The notes under the pieces: generated by a model
Told to the model about the DNA's origin: nothing
Seen by the model: only the letters and a program-made list of their open reading frames with translations
Database searches by the model: none
Shown here: positions 14,993 through 23,924 of the stretch, one piece after another
Numbering within the stretch: the first letter of the stretch is position 1
Layout of the letters: each line of letters starts with the position of its first letter
Made by a program: the position numbers and the translations under genes
Assembly (NCBI GenBank): GCA_934569045.1
Contig: CAKTJX010000016.1
Span: 1-52,485, forward strand
Direction of reading: 5' to 3'
Length of the DNA: 52,485 nt
Origin: an uncultured Oscillospiraceae bacterium
Lineage (GTDB): Bacteria; Bacillota; Clostridia; Oscillospirales; Oscillospiraceae

Positions 14993-16951
14993 TTACGTCC
15001 TCTTAAACTGCCGCTCCAGATTCTTCTTGCTGAGCGACACGCAGATGGGTCTGCCGTGGGGGCAGTATTTCAGGTCCTCGTGGGTCATGACCTCCCGGGC
15101 TACGGCCAGGAGCTCCTGGTCGTCGTTGATCCAGCCGGCCTTGATGGCGGCCTTGCAGGCCACGGTGTGGAGCATCTCGTCCCGGACGGTGTCCGGCTCC
15201 GTGACGCGGCCCCGGAGCAAATCCTCTGCCAGGGTTTCCACAGTCTCGGCGGCATCATCCGGGCGCAGATCCATGGGCATCTGCCGCAGCAATAGGGTAT
15301 TTTCCCCGAATTCCTCCAGTTCAAAGCCCAGCTGTTCCATCATGTCCAGATGGTTCATCACTTCCGCCGCGGCCTTGGGGTTCAGGCGCACGGGAATGGG
15401 GGTCAGCAGGGTCTGGCCCAGGATGGCCTCCTGGCGGGCCTTCAGCTTGTTGAAGAGAATCCGCTCGTGGGCGGCGTGCTTGTCAATGAGGAAGGCCTCC
15501 TCCCCCTGCTCTACCAGGATATAGGTTCTGTACAGCTCCCCCACCATCCGCCAGGGCTGGGCCTGGGGCATTTCCAGGGCGGTCTGCTCCACCTCCGGCT
15601 GCGGTGCCTGCTCCGGTTCCGGCTGGGGCAGAGGCTTCTTTTCCGGCAGGGCCGCCGCGCTCTGGGCCTTTGGCGCTTCCGGGATGGAAGGCTGCACCAT
15701 GGAGGGCGGGGCCGTCACCACACCGCCGGTGGGCAGGATTACATTGGAGCGTAGGCCCGCCGTATCCGGCAGGCGGGAGGCCGCCGCCTGGGCGGCCCTG
15801 GGGTCCGGCTTTGGAGCCGTCTGCACCGTTTTCGCAAAGCTCTGGAAGTCCTGGGCGGACATGGTGCGGAAAAAGTCCTTTTTGGGCTCCGCCTGTTTCG
15901 TTTCAGGCTTAGAAGCAGGGAAAACGGTTGTGTTCTTCGGGGAAAACTGCACCTGGGGCCGATCCGGCGTCCGGTTCAGCGCCCCCAGAACGCCATAGTG
16001 CACGCAGTCAAAAACCGCCTTCTCGTTGAGGAACTTCACCTCCGTCTTGGCCGGGTGGACATTCACATCCACCGCCGCCGCGGGAACCTCCAGGCACAGC
16101 ACACAGGTGGGGAACTTGCCCACCATCAGCTGATTCCGGTAGGCCTCCTCCAGAGCGGACACCAGAAGCTTGGATTTGACCGGACGGTGATTGACAAAAA
16201 AGGTCTGCAAATTCCGGCTGGGCCGGGAATCCGTGGGCTTGGACACAAAGCCCGTAACATGGTATTTTTCCCACTGGCTGTCCACCGGCACCATGCCGGC
16301 AAAGTCCCGGCCATAGACGCAGTACACCGCCGCCTGGAGTCCACCGGTGCCGGGGGTGGACAGGACGGTTTTGCCGTCCCGGATCAGAGAAATCGCCACC
16401 TCCGGGTGGGCCAATGCCTGGAGCTGCACCGCTCCCGCCACCCGGGAGCCCTCCACCGTATCGGCCTTCATAAACTTCATGCGGGCGGGAGTGTTATAGA
16501 AAAGATCCCGGATGATGATGGTGGTGCCGTTGGGGCAGCCCGCCTCGGACTCCTCCGTAACGGCCCCCGCCTCCAAATGGAGGCTGATGCCCGTCAGGGC
16601 CTCCGGGGGCTTGGTCATCAGGTCGATGCGGCTGACAGAGGAAATGGCCGCCAAAGCCTCCCCCCGGAAACCCATAGTGCCGATGGCATTCAGGTCCTCG
16701 GCACAGCGGAGCTTGGAGGTGGCGTGGCGCAGAAAGGCCGTGCGGGCATCCTCCGGCGTCATGCCGCAGCCGTTGTCGGTCACCCGCAGGAAGGTCATAC
16801 CGCCGTCCCGAATCTCAATGGTAACCTTAGTGGCCCCTGCGTCCACGGCGTTTTCCAGCAGTTCCTTGGCAACGGAGGCCGGACGCTCCACCACCTCACC
16901 GGCGGCAATCAGGTTGGCAATATGAGGGGATAATTGGATGATTTTTGGCAT
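14993..16951 (-). CDS. mutL: DNA mismatch repair protein MutL
   Basis: The protein has 652 residues. The GHKL ATPase motifs are VAKELLENAVDAGAT, VTDNGCGM and TMGFRGEALAAISSV, with the ring loop GTTIIIRDLFYNTPAR. A Pro/Gln/Ala linker (about 340-455) separates the C-terminal domain, which holds the nuclease-type segment DKHAAHERILFN and the metal-site CPHGRPI. The canonical DQHAx2Ex4E motif is altered: Gln to Lys, and the final Glu to Asn. The start at 16951 follows GAGGT and gives the family N-terminus MPKIIQLSP. It lies just downstream of a CPBP protease gene (end at 16957) and is in the same direction as mutS. Confidence 0.95.
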   Translation of the reverse strand: MPKIIQLSPHIANLIAAGEVVERPASVAKELLENAVDAGATKVTIEIRDGGMTFLRVTDNGCGMTPEDARTAFLRHATSKLRCAEDLNAIGTMGFRGEALAAISSVSRIDLMTKPPEALTGISLHLEAGAVTEESEAGCPNGTTIIIRDLFYNTPARMKFMKADTVEGSRVAGAVQLQALAHPEVAISLIRDGKTVLSTPGTGGLQAAVYCVYGRDFAGMVPVDSQWEKYHVTGFVSKPTDSRPSRNLQTFFVNHRPVKSKLLVSALEEAYRNQLMVGKFPTCVLCLEVPAAAVDVNVHPAKTEVKFLNEKAVFDCVHYGVLGALNRTPDRPQVQFSPKNTTVFPASKPETKQAEPKKDFFRTMSAQDFQSFAKTVQTAPKPDPRAAQAAASRLPDTAGLRSNVILPTGGVVTAPPSMVQPSIPEAPKAQSAAALPEKKPLPQPEPEQAPQPEVEQTALEMPQAQPWRMVGELYRTYILVEQGEEAFLIDKHAAHERILFNKLKARQEAILGQTLLTPIPVRLNPKAAAEVMNHLDMMEQLGFELEEFGENTLLLRQMPMDLRPDDAAETVETLAEDLLRGRVTEPDTVRDEMLHTVACKAAIKAGWINDDQELLAVAREVMTHEDLKYCPHGRPICVSLSKKNLERQFKRT

Positions 16952-16956
16952 TTTTC

Positions 16957-17661
16957 TTACCTCAATAGGCGAAAGCTGTAAGCGTTGATCAGGGCGTGCA
17001 TCACCATGGGGCCATAGATGGTGCCGCTTTTCGTATAGCACCAGGCCAGCCACAGTCCGGCGGGCAGGTACTGCAAAAAGGCCAGCACCAGATGCAGCGG
17101 GCTGTACACCCCCAGGAAGGACACAATGTGTACGGCGGAAAAGGCCGCCATGGATACAAGATAGGCCGCCGCCGGGGAGACCTTATAGAGATTGCGGAAC
17201 ACCAGCCCCCGGTAGACGCACTCCTCCGCGGGGGGCGACAGCAGCACCGTGCCCACCAGCATCAGATAGTAGCTCCCCTGCCGCAGGGAGGCGATGGAGG
17301 CATCGTTCCGGTTCACAAAGCTGGGGTCCAGCTGCCCGATGGCCCAGTTCACCGCCGTGGAGGTGGCCCAGTAGGCCGCCAGCGCCAGTACCACCGCCTG
17401 GCAGAACAGCGCCGGGTGGGCGGTCATGGGCTTGAGCGCGCTGCCCAGGAACTTATGAAAAATCCAGAGCATTGCGAGAAAATTCAACAGAAAATAAGTA
17501 AAGTTGATCTCCGCGCCGGACACCGGATGCTTGAGGAGCCCATTGATGGAGGTCAAAAGGCTCGGCAGCAGCAGCATTTGAAACGCAAACCAGCAAAACC
17601 CCACAACGGTTTCATCCCGCCGGGGCGCCGGAGAGGAGAGGGTTGTTTTGGCCATAGTCAT
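16957..17661 (-). CDS. CPBP-family intramembrane metalloprotease
   Basis: This 234-residue polytopic membrane protein has the three motifs of CAAX/CPBP (Abi) proteases: EECVYRG (EExxxR), FSAVH (FxxxH) and HALIN (HxxxN). Six to eight helices are predicted by eye. Substrate and role are unknown; relatives serve in prenyl-protein processing in eukaryotes and in bacteriocin self-immunity in bacteria. ATG at 17655 is an alternative start. It lies between mutS and mutL on the same strand, only 5 nt from the mutL start, so it is probably co-transcribed with mutL. Confidence 0.88.
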   Translation of the reverse strand: MTMAKTTLSSPAPRRDETVVGFCWFAFQMLLLPSLLTSINGLLKHPVSGAEINFTYFLLNFLAMLWIFHKFLGSALKPMTAHPALFCQAVVLALAAYWATSTAVNWAIGQLDPSFVNRNDASIASLRQGSYYLMLVGTVLLSPPAEECVYRGLVFRNLYKVSPAAAYLVSMAAFSAVHIVSFLGVYSPLHLVLAFLQYLPAGLWLAWCYTKSGTIYGPMVMHALINAYSFRLLR

Positions 17662-17706
17662 TCCAATCTTGTTGTTTCATTTAGAAATTGAGGCTTGCAT
17701 GAGGAT

Positions 17707-17926
17707 GAATTGACAATTGACAATGCGAATCAATCGTTAAAATATTCATAATCCCATGGATATTCCGGGGACTTTAAAACTTTTGAGCCTTGTAGGGGCG
17801 GCTATTAGCCGCCCGGAGACGACGGGGTTTGCGTGTTTGGTCTTCACAGTTCCCTTTCGATACCTTCCGGGCGGCTGGTAGCCGCCCCTACGGGCCTTCA
17901 ACATTTGATTCGCATTGTCAATTTTT
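17707..17926. mobile_element. Family C ends (copy 2) enclosing family B element, copy 1
   Basis: GAATTGACAATTGACAAT (17707-17724) and ATTGTCAATTTTT (17914-17926) are family C-type inverted ends. Between them, 17725-17913 is a family B unit. It starts GCGAATCAATCG, ends TTTGATTCGC, and carries the core GTAGGGGCGGCTATTAGCC...GGCTGGTAGCCGCCCCTAC. The arrangement looks like B inserted into C. The interval separates mutS from the CPBP gene. Confidence 0.7.
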
Positions 17927-17936
17927 CCCCCGCCGC

Positions 17937-20534
17937 TCAGTCCAGCATCTTCCTCAACTGATACAGCTGATTCATCGCCTCAATCGGGGTCAGGGTTTCC
18001 ACCTGGATGGCTTTCAGGGCATCGCAGACCCGGTTTGCGGAGAGGTCCAGCAGGCTTACCTGGTCGTCCTCTTCCTGCTTGGGGGCGGGGGCATACTGGG
18101 GGCCCTCGGCTTCCAGCTCGGCCAGGATTTCCCGGGCCCGGGTGATGACGCTGCCCGGCAGCCCCGCCAGCTTGGCTACCTCGATGCCGTAGCTGTCATC
18201 CGTGGCCCCGGGGACGATTTTGCGCAGGAAAATCATCTGCTCTCCCCGCTTTTTCACGGCGATGTTGTAATTTTTCACATTGGGCAGCTTGCTTTCCATG
18301 GTGGAGAGCTCATGGTAATGGGTGGCGAACAGAGTCTTGGCCCCCAGCTTTTTGGGATTGGCCGCGAACTCCAGCACCGCCCGGGCAATGCTCATGCCAT
18401 CATAGGTGGAGGTCCCCCGGCCGATTTCGTCCAGAATGAGTAAGCTGCGGGAGGTGGCGTATTTCAGGATGGAGGCCACCTCGGACATTTCCACCATGAA
18501 GGTGGACTGGCCGGAGGCCAGGTCGTCACTGGCACCGATTCTCGTGAACACCCGGTCCACCAGTCCGATCCGGGCGGCCCGGGCCGGGACGAAGGAGCCC
18601 ATCTGGGCCATCAGCACGATCAGGGCCACCTGGCGCATATAGGTGGATTTGCCCGCCATGTTGGGGCCCGTAATAATGGCAACCTGGTTATCCTTGCCCC
18701 CCAGCACCGTGTCGTTTGGCACAAAAAGGCTGTCACGCAGCATGGCCTCCACAACAGGATGGCGGCCATCGGTGATGGAGATCTCCGGGCCCAGGCTGAT
18801 TTCCGGGCGGCAGTAGCCCCGCTGCACCGCCACGGCGGCCAGAGAGCACAGGGTATCCGCCGCCGCAACGGCAGCCGCGGACTCCTGAACTCTGGGGGCC
18901 TGCTTTGCCAGGTCCTCCCGCAGGGCCGTAAAGATCTGGTATTCCAGGGCTGTCAGCCGGTCCTTGGCGGTAAGCACCTGGTTTTCCAGCTCCTTGAGCT
19001 CCTGGGTGATGTAGCGCTCGCAGTTGGCCAGAGTCTGCTTGCGGATGTAGCTGTCCGGCACCTGGCTCATAAAGGACTTGGAAACCTCGATATAATAGCC
19101 GAAGACCCGGTTGAAGCCCACCTTCAATGTGCGGATGCCGGTCTTTTCCCGCTCGCTGGCCTCAATGGCCGCGATGGTGCCGGAGCCGCCGTCCATAATA
19201 TCCCGGAGCCGGTCCGCGTTGGCATCGGCCCCCCGGCGGATAATGCCGCCCTCCCGGACGGTGAGCGGAGGCTCATCGACAATGGTTTTCTCAATTTTAT
19301 CAGCGCAGTCCGTCAGCGGGTCGATGGCGGCAGAGAGCTTTTGCAGCAGGGGGCTGTCCATATCGGAAAGAAGCGTCTTCACCTGGGGCAGAGCCCGCAT
19401 GCCTCTGGCCAGCGCCAGCAGGTCCCGACAGTTGACGGTGCCGGTGACAATCCGGGTCATGACCCGCTCCAGGTCCGTCACATCCTTTAAGGCCTCTTCC
19501 AGCTCTCCCCGGGCAATAGGATTTTCCACCAGGCTTTCCACAGCGCCATGGCGGCGGGTGATCTCCGCCGGGTCCAGCAGGGGCTTTTCCAGCCAGCTGC
19601 GGAGCATCCGTCCGCCCATGGCCGTATGGGTCTTGTCCAGCACCCAGAGGAGCGTCCCCTTCTTTTCCTTGGCCCGCATGGTCTCCGTCAGCTCCAGATT
19701 CCGCCGGGCATCCAGATCCAGCTCCATAAATTTCCCGGTGGTGTAGTATTGCAGCTCCCGGATATGGGCCAGATCGTTTTTTTGCAGGGTCAGCAGGGTT
19801 TGCAGCAGGGTTCCGCTGGCGGTGATGGCCGCCGGGAAGGAGCCCAGGCCCAGCTCCTCAATGGATTTTCCGAAGTGGCGCTCCAAAACCTCCACGGCGT
19901 GCTGGAAGTCGAATTCCTCCGGCTTTCCCTCGTCCACGCAGCAGTTCAGGCGGCGAAACAGGGCATCGGAGATGGATTCCTCCTCCACATTTTCCCCATA
20001 GCGCAGCACCTCGCTGGGGCAGAAGCGGCCCAGCTCGGAAGCCACATTTCGGGGGTCATTGCAGGTGGTGGCGAAGAACGCGCCGGTGGACAGATCACAG
20101 AAGGCCAGACCGAACTGGCCGCCCGCGCCGTAGAGGCAGCCCATGTAGTTATTCTTGCTCTCCTCCAGCATGCAGCTTTCCGTCACCGTGCCGGGGGTGA
20201 TGATCCGGGTGATGTCCCGCTCCACCAGGCCCTTGGCCGTGGCCGGGTCCTCCATCTGCTCGCAGACAGCCACCTTGTAGCCCTTCTGCACCAGACGGGC
20301 AATGTAGGCATCCACGCTGTGGTAGGGCACGCCGCACATGGGGGTCTGCTCCTCCTTGGGCTTGCTCCGGTCCCGGCTGGTCAGGGTCAGATCCAGCTCC
20401 TTGGCCGCCAGCTTGGCATCCTCATTGAACATTTCATAGAAGTCCCCCAGCCGGAAGAACAGGATGCAGTCACCGTTGCGCTGCTTCATCTCCTGATACT
20501 GCCGCTGCATGGGGGTGAGTTCTTCTTTTGCCAT
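17937..20534 (-). CDS. mutS: DNA mismatch repair protein MutS
   Basis: This is an 865-residue MutS1. The mismatch-binding Phe-x-Glu is in FFRLGDFYEMF (residues 26-36). Connector, lever and clamp domains follow, then the ATPase core with Walker A GPNMAGKST near residue 625, SLLILDEIGRGTSTYDG and TLFATHYHEL. It recognises mispairs and recruits MutL. A short GGAAG ribosome binding site precedes the ATG. The gene is bracketed by family B elements in opposite orientations (17725-17913 and 20585-20772). Confidence 0.96.
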   Translation of the reverse strand: MAKEELTPMQRQYQEMKQRNGDCILFFRLGDFYEMFNEDAKLAAKELDLTLTSRDRSKPKEEQTPMCGVPYHSVDAYIARLVQKGYKVAVCEQMEDPATAKGLVERDITRIITPGTVTESCMLEESKNNYMGCLYGAGGQFGLAFCDLSTGAFFATTCNDPRNVASELGRFCPSEVLRYGENVEEESISDALFRRLNCCVDEGKPEEFDFQHAVEVLERHFGKSIEELGLGSFPAAITASGTLLQTLLTLQKNDLAHIRELQYYTTGKFMELDLDARRNLELTETMRAKEKKGTLLWVLDKTHTAMGGRMLRSWLEKPLLDPAEITRRHGAVESLVENPIARGELEEALKDVTDLERVMTRIVTGTVNCRDLLALARGMRALPQVKTLLSDMDSPLLQKLSAAIDPLTDCADKIEKTIVDEPPLTVREGGIIRRGADANADRLRDIMDGGSGTIAAIEASEREKTGIRTLKVGFNRVFGYYIEVSKSFMSQVPDSYIRKQTLANCERYITQELKELENQVLTAKDRLTALEYQIFTALREDLAKQAPRVQESAAAVAAADTLCSLAAVAVQRGYCRPEISLGPEISITDGRHPVVEAMLRDSLFVPNDTVLGGKDNQVAIITGPNMAGKSTYMRQVALIVLMAQMGSFVPARAARIGLVDRVFTRIGASDDLASGQSTFMVEMSEVASILKYATSRSLLILDEIGRGTSTYDGMSIARAVLEFAANPKKLGAKTLFATHYHELSTMESKLPNVKNYNIAVKKRGEQMIFLRKIVPGATDDSYGIEVAKLAGLPGSVITRAREILAELEAEGPQYAPAPKQEEDDQVSLLDLSANRVCDALKAIQVETLTPIEAMNQLYQLRKMLD

Positions 20535-20584
20535 AAGCGCTTCCTTTTCTATGTCTTTTTTATAATTGGTAGGTCAGTGGGAGA

Positions 20585-20772
20585 GCAAATCAAATCTTGA
20601 GGGCCCGTAGGGGCGGCTATTAGCCGCCCGCAGACGACAGGGCCTGCGCGTTTGGTCCTCACGATCCACTCTCGATACCTTCCGGGCGGCTGATAGCCGC
20701 CCCTACGAGGCTCAAAAGTTTTAACTTCCCGAAATATCCATGAAATTATGAATATTTCAACGATTGATTCGC
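20585..20772. mobile_element. Family B short palindromic element, copy 2 (inverse orientation)
   Basis: It carries the same sequence blocks as 17725-17913 in reverse complement: the GTAGGGGCGGCTATTAGCC core, the TCTCGATACCTTCCGGGCGG arm, AAAAGTTTTAACTTCCCG, then ATTATGAATATTTCAACGAT and a GATTGATTCGC end. It lies between miaB and mutS with no gene in it. Confidence 0.75.
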
Positions 20773-20777
20773 CCCCA

Positions 20778-22181
20778 CTATGCCAGCTCCCCCGTCAGAC
20801 TCCAGGTCGTGGCTCCGGTGATGCGGAGATTCTTATAATTGCCGATCAAGTCCTCCGTGCCCGCAAAGCGGACCAGGCGGCCGCCCTCGGTGCGGGCGGT
20901 GAGGCTGTCGCCGTCCCGGCCGTCTACCAGGCAGCGCAGAGTTCTGCCCACATAGCCCTTGTGAATCTCCTCGGAAATGGCGTTCTGCCGGGCGCAGAGC
21001 TTGTCAAAGCGGCGGTTCTTCTCCTCCTTGGGGGTGGGGTCCTCCATCTTGGCGGCCGGGGTGCCGGTGCGGGGGGAGAAAATGAAGGTAAACAGGCTGT
21101 CGTAGTGCACCTGCTCAATGAGGGACAGGGTTTCCTCAAACTCCTCCTCGGTCTCGCCGGGGAAGCCCACGATCACATCGCTGGTCAGCACCAGCTCCGG
21201 CATGATCTTCTTGGCATAGTTCACCTTTTGCAGGTAGGTCTCCCGGTCATAGTGCCGGTTCATGGCCTTCAGCACCCGGCTGGAACCGGACTGGAAGGGC
21301 AGGTGCAGCTGCTTGGCGATTTTGGGGTATTTCGCCATGGTGTCAAAGAGCTTTTCCGAAGCGTCTCTGGGGTGGCTGGTCATAAAGCGGATGAGAAAAT
21401 CCCCGTCAAGCTGGGCAATCTGGGCCAGTAAATCCGCAAAGTCCACGCCGCAGTCCAGGTCCTTGCCATAGGAATTGACGTTCTGGCCCAGAAGGGTGAT
21501 CTCCTTGCAGCCGTTTTCCGCCAGGGTGCGGCACTCCGCCAGAATATCCTCCGGCCTCCGGCTCCGCTCCCGGCCCCGGACGTAGGGCACAATGCAGTAG
21601 GTGCAGAAATTATTGCAGCCGTACATGATGGAGACCCAGGCCTTCAAAGAGGAATCCCGCACCTGGGGAATTCCCTCAGCAATGGAGCCCGCCTCATCTT
21701 CAATATAGAACTGTCGTTTCTTTTTGGTCAGCACATTGTAGAGGATCTCCGGGAACTGCCACAGGTGGTGGGTGGAAAACACGCCGTCTACATAGGGGAA
21801 GCTCTTCTTGATCCGGTCCGAAACCTTGGTCTCCCCCGCCATGCAGCCGCACAGGAAAATCTTCTGCTCCGGGTGGCGGCGCTTGGTGTGGGTCAGCGCC
21901 CCCAGGTTGCCGAAGACCCGCTGCTCCGCGTGCTCCCGGATGGAGCAGGTGTTCATCACCACCACGTCCGCGCCCTCGGCGCTGCCGGTGATTGCGTAGC
22001 CGCTCTGGGTCAGATACCCCCGGAGCTTTTCGGAGTCCGCCTCGTTCTGCTGGCAGCCGTAGGTTTCCACATAGGCCAAGGGGGTGCGCCCCTGCTGGGC
22101 CCAATAGGAGGCGATTTTATCACAATAGCCAAACTGGGTATCCAGCTGGGCCTGGTCGATCACTGTGGTTTTTGTATTCAT
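20778..22181 (-). CDS. miaB: tRNA-2-methylthio-N6-dimethylallyladenosine synthase
   Basis: This 467-residue radical-SAM methylthiotransferase completes ms2i6A37. The N-terminal UPF0004 domain supplies three cluster cysteines (ETYGCQQNEAD, NTCSIREHAEQRV, FLCGCMAGE). The radical-SAM motif is YGCNNFCTYC (CxxxCxxC), followed by GRERSRRPEDI. A C-terminal TRAM domain ends the protein. The start at 22181 is taken because AAGGAAG lies 9 nt upstream and the protein then aligns with the family. The frame continues open far upstream without coding character. It precedes mutS on the same strand, as in many Bacillota. Confidence 0.94.
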   Translation of the reverse strand: MNTKTTVIDQAQLDTQFGYCDKIASYWAQQGRTPLAYVETYGCQQNEADSEKLRGYLTQSGYAITGSAEGADVVVMNTCSIREHAEQRVFGNLGALTHTKRRHPEQKIFLCGCMAGETKVSDRIKKSFPYVDGVFSTHHLWQFPEILYNVLTKKKRQFYIEDEAGSIAEGIPQVRDSSLKAWVSIMYGCNNFCTYCIVPYVRGRERSRRPEDILAECRTLAENGCKEITLLGQNVNSYGKDLDCGVDFADLLAQIAQLDGDFLIRFMTSHPRDASEKLFDTMAKYPKIAKQLHLPFQSGSSRVLKAMNRHYDRETYLQKVNYAKKIMPELVLTSDVIVGFPGETEEEFEETLSLIEQVHYDSLFTFIFSPRTGTPAAKMEDPTPKEEKNRRFDKLCARQNAISEEIHKGYVGRTLRCLVDGRDGDSLTARTEGGRLVRFAGTEDLIGNYKNLRITGATTWSLTGELA

Positions 22182-22361
22182 AGGGTTCTTCCTTTTTAAA
22201 TATTCTACATCAGCATAAATAATACCATGAACCGCCCCTGATTGCAAGGGCGGCGGCAGGCAACATTTTTGTAAACAATTTGGGTTTTGCTTGCATTTCT
22301 CCTTCGTTCGTGGTAAACTTTCCGGGATTACAATTCCGAATCTCGGAGAAAAGAGGAACCC

Positions 22362-23831
22362 ATGAAGAAGTGTGTGTTTTGCGGCGCGGAGATGGAGGAC
22401 GAGCTGACCGTCTGCCCCGCCTGTGAAAAAGAGCAGCCCCGGCAGGAGGAGCCCCAGGAATCCCCCGCCGTTTCCACCGAGCAGGCTCCGGAGGCCGCGC
22501 CCATAGAGTCTGCTGAAGCAACGGATGCGGAGACTCCCATGAAGACGGGCATCACCGGCGCTTCCGCTGTGGCCCTGGCCATTGCCGCCGTGGTGCTGGT
22601 TGCCGCCGTCCTGGCGGTGCTGATCCTGAACGGGCGTGAAAAAAAGGAAGAGGCAGCCCAGCCCACCCAAGAGACTGCCCAGGCAGTGGAGACCACCGAA
22701 GCAACAGAGGCCACCATCCCCGCCGACGGCAACCCCGATGACGTGACCTGCAAGGGCAGCTACACCGTCACCGATGACGAGGCAAAGGCCGCCAACGCGG
22801 AGGTAGTCGCCACCTCCGGAGACCACAGCCTGACCAACGGCCAGCTGCAAATTCACTACTGGCTCACCGTGCAGAATTTCTATGCCCAGTACGGCTCCTA
22901 CGCCCAGTATCTGGGTCTGGATCACACCCAGGGGCTGGACACCCAGGTTGGCCCCTCCGCCGACGGCCAGACCTGGCAGCAATATTTCCTGAATCAGTCC
23001 CTGAACTCCTGGAAGGTCTATGAGGCCCTGGCCCAGCAGGCCCAGGAGACGGGCTTCCAGATGCCGGAGGACAGCCAGAAGCAGCTGGACGACCTGGTGG
23101 ACGGTCTGACGGAGACCGCGAAGAACAACGGCTTTGCGGACGCGGAATCCATGATTCAGCGGAACTTCGGCCCCGGCGCCACGCTGGATGACTACCAGGA
23201 ATTCTGGAAGCTGTACTTCCTGAGCAGCGGCTATTACAACCAGGTCACCGGCAGCTTCGCCCCCACGGACGCGGAAATTGAGGAATTCTTCAATGCCCAC
23301 GAGGCAGAATACGCTGAAAACAGCCTGGATAAGACCACAAAATCCGTGGACGTGCGCCACATCCTGATTCTGCCGGAGGGCGCCACCGCGGAGAACGTGA
23401 CCACGGAGACCTTCTCTGACGAGGCCTGGGCCGCCGGCGAGGAAAAGGCCCAGCAGATTCTGGATCAGTGGCTGGCCGGTGACAAGACCGAGGACAGCTT
23501 CGCCACTCTGGCCAATGAGAACTCCGCCGACGGCGGCTCCAACACCAACGGCGGCCTGTACACCGGCGTCACCCAGGGCCAGATGGTGGAGGCCTTCAAC
23601 GACTGGTGCTTTGACGACAGCCGCCAGGTGGGCGACTACGGCATCGTAAAGACCCAGTACGGCTACCACATCATGCTCTTCTGCGGCTCCAAACTTTTGT
23701 GGCAGGACCAGGCCCGGCAGGATTTTGTCTCCCAGCAGACCAACGACTTCGTAGACGAGGCCCTGGCCGCCGCGGACACCAAGATCGACTACAGCGCGAT
23801 TAAGCTTGGGTTTGTGAATATGGCGGAGTAA
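22362..23831 (+). CDS. Zinc-ribbon membrane-anchored PpiC-type peptidyl-prolyl isomerase
   Basis: The protein has 489 residues. The N-terminus is a zinc ribbon (CVFCGAEMEDELTVCPAC, residues 4-21). A Glu/Pro/Ala linker, one membrane helix (about 65-90) and a Thr/Glu-rich stalk follow. The outer part has a SurA-like helical domain (about 145-310) and a parvulin rotamase domain with VRHILILPEG, FATLANENSADGGSNTNGGLY and YGYHIMLF. It probably folds exported proteins outside the membrane, as PrsA does, but is anchored by a helix and not a lipobox. An intrinsic terminator follows. It is divergent from miaB across a 180-bp gap. Confidence 0.88.
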   Translation: MKKCVFCGAEMEDELTVCPACEKEQPRQEEPQESPAVSTEQAPEAAPIESAEATDAETPMKTGITGASAVALAIAAVVLVAAVLAVLILNGREKKEEAAQPTQETAQAVETTEATEATIPADGNPDDVTCKGSYTVTDDEAKAANAEVVATSGDHSLTNGQLQIHYWLTVQNFYAQYGSYAQYLGLDHTQGLDTQVGPSADGQTWQQYFLNQSLNSWKVYEALAQQAQETGFQMPEDSQKQLDDLVDGLTETAKNNGFADAESMIQRNFGPGATLDDYQEFWKLYFLSSGYYNQVTGSFAPTDAEIEEFFNAHEAEYAENSLDKTTKSVDVRHILILPEGATAENVTTETFSDEAWAAGEEKAQQILDQWLAGDKTEDSFATLANENSADGGSNTNGGLYTGVTQGQMVEAFNDWCFDDSRQVGDYGIVKTQYGYHIMLFCGSKLLWQDQARQDFVSQQTNDFVDEALAAADTKIDYSAIKLGFVNMAE

Positions 23832-23845
23832 GCGAAAAGATAGCA

Positions 23846-23897
23846 GTCCCCCGGAAATTCTGGCCGTGCGGCCAGAGGTTCCGGGGGAGTTTTTTTG
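23846..23897 (+). terminator. Terminator of PpiC-type gene
   Basis: CCCCCGGAA...TTCCGGGGG with an inner CTGGCC...GGCCAG stem is followed by AGTTTTTTT on the plus strand. Confidence 0.9.
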
Positions 23898-23924
23898 TAA
23901 ATTCGTCCCCCTACGCGCCCCGGT

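Noticed and set aside
22182..23669. Upstream extension of the miaB frame to 963 codons
   Set aside because: The extension is antisense to the PpiC-type gene. miaB has a good start with a ribosome binding site at 22181.
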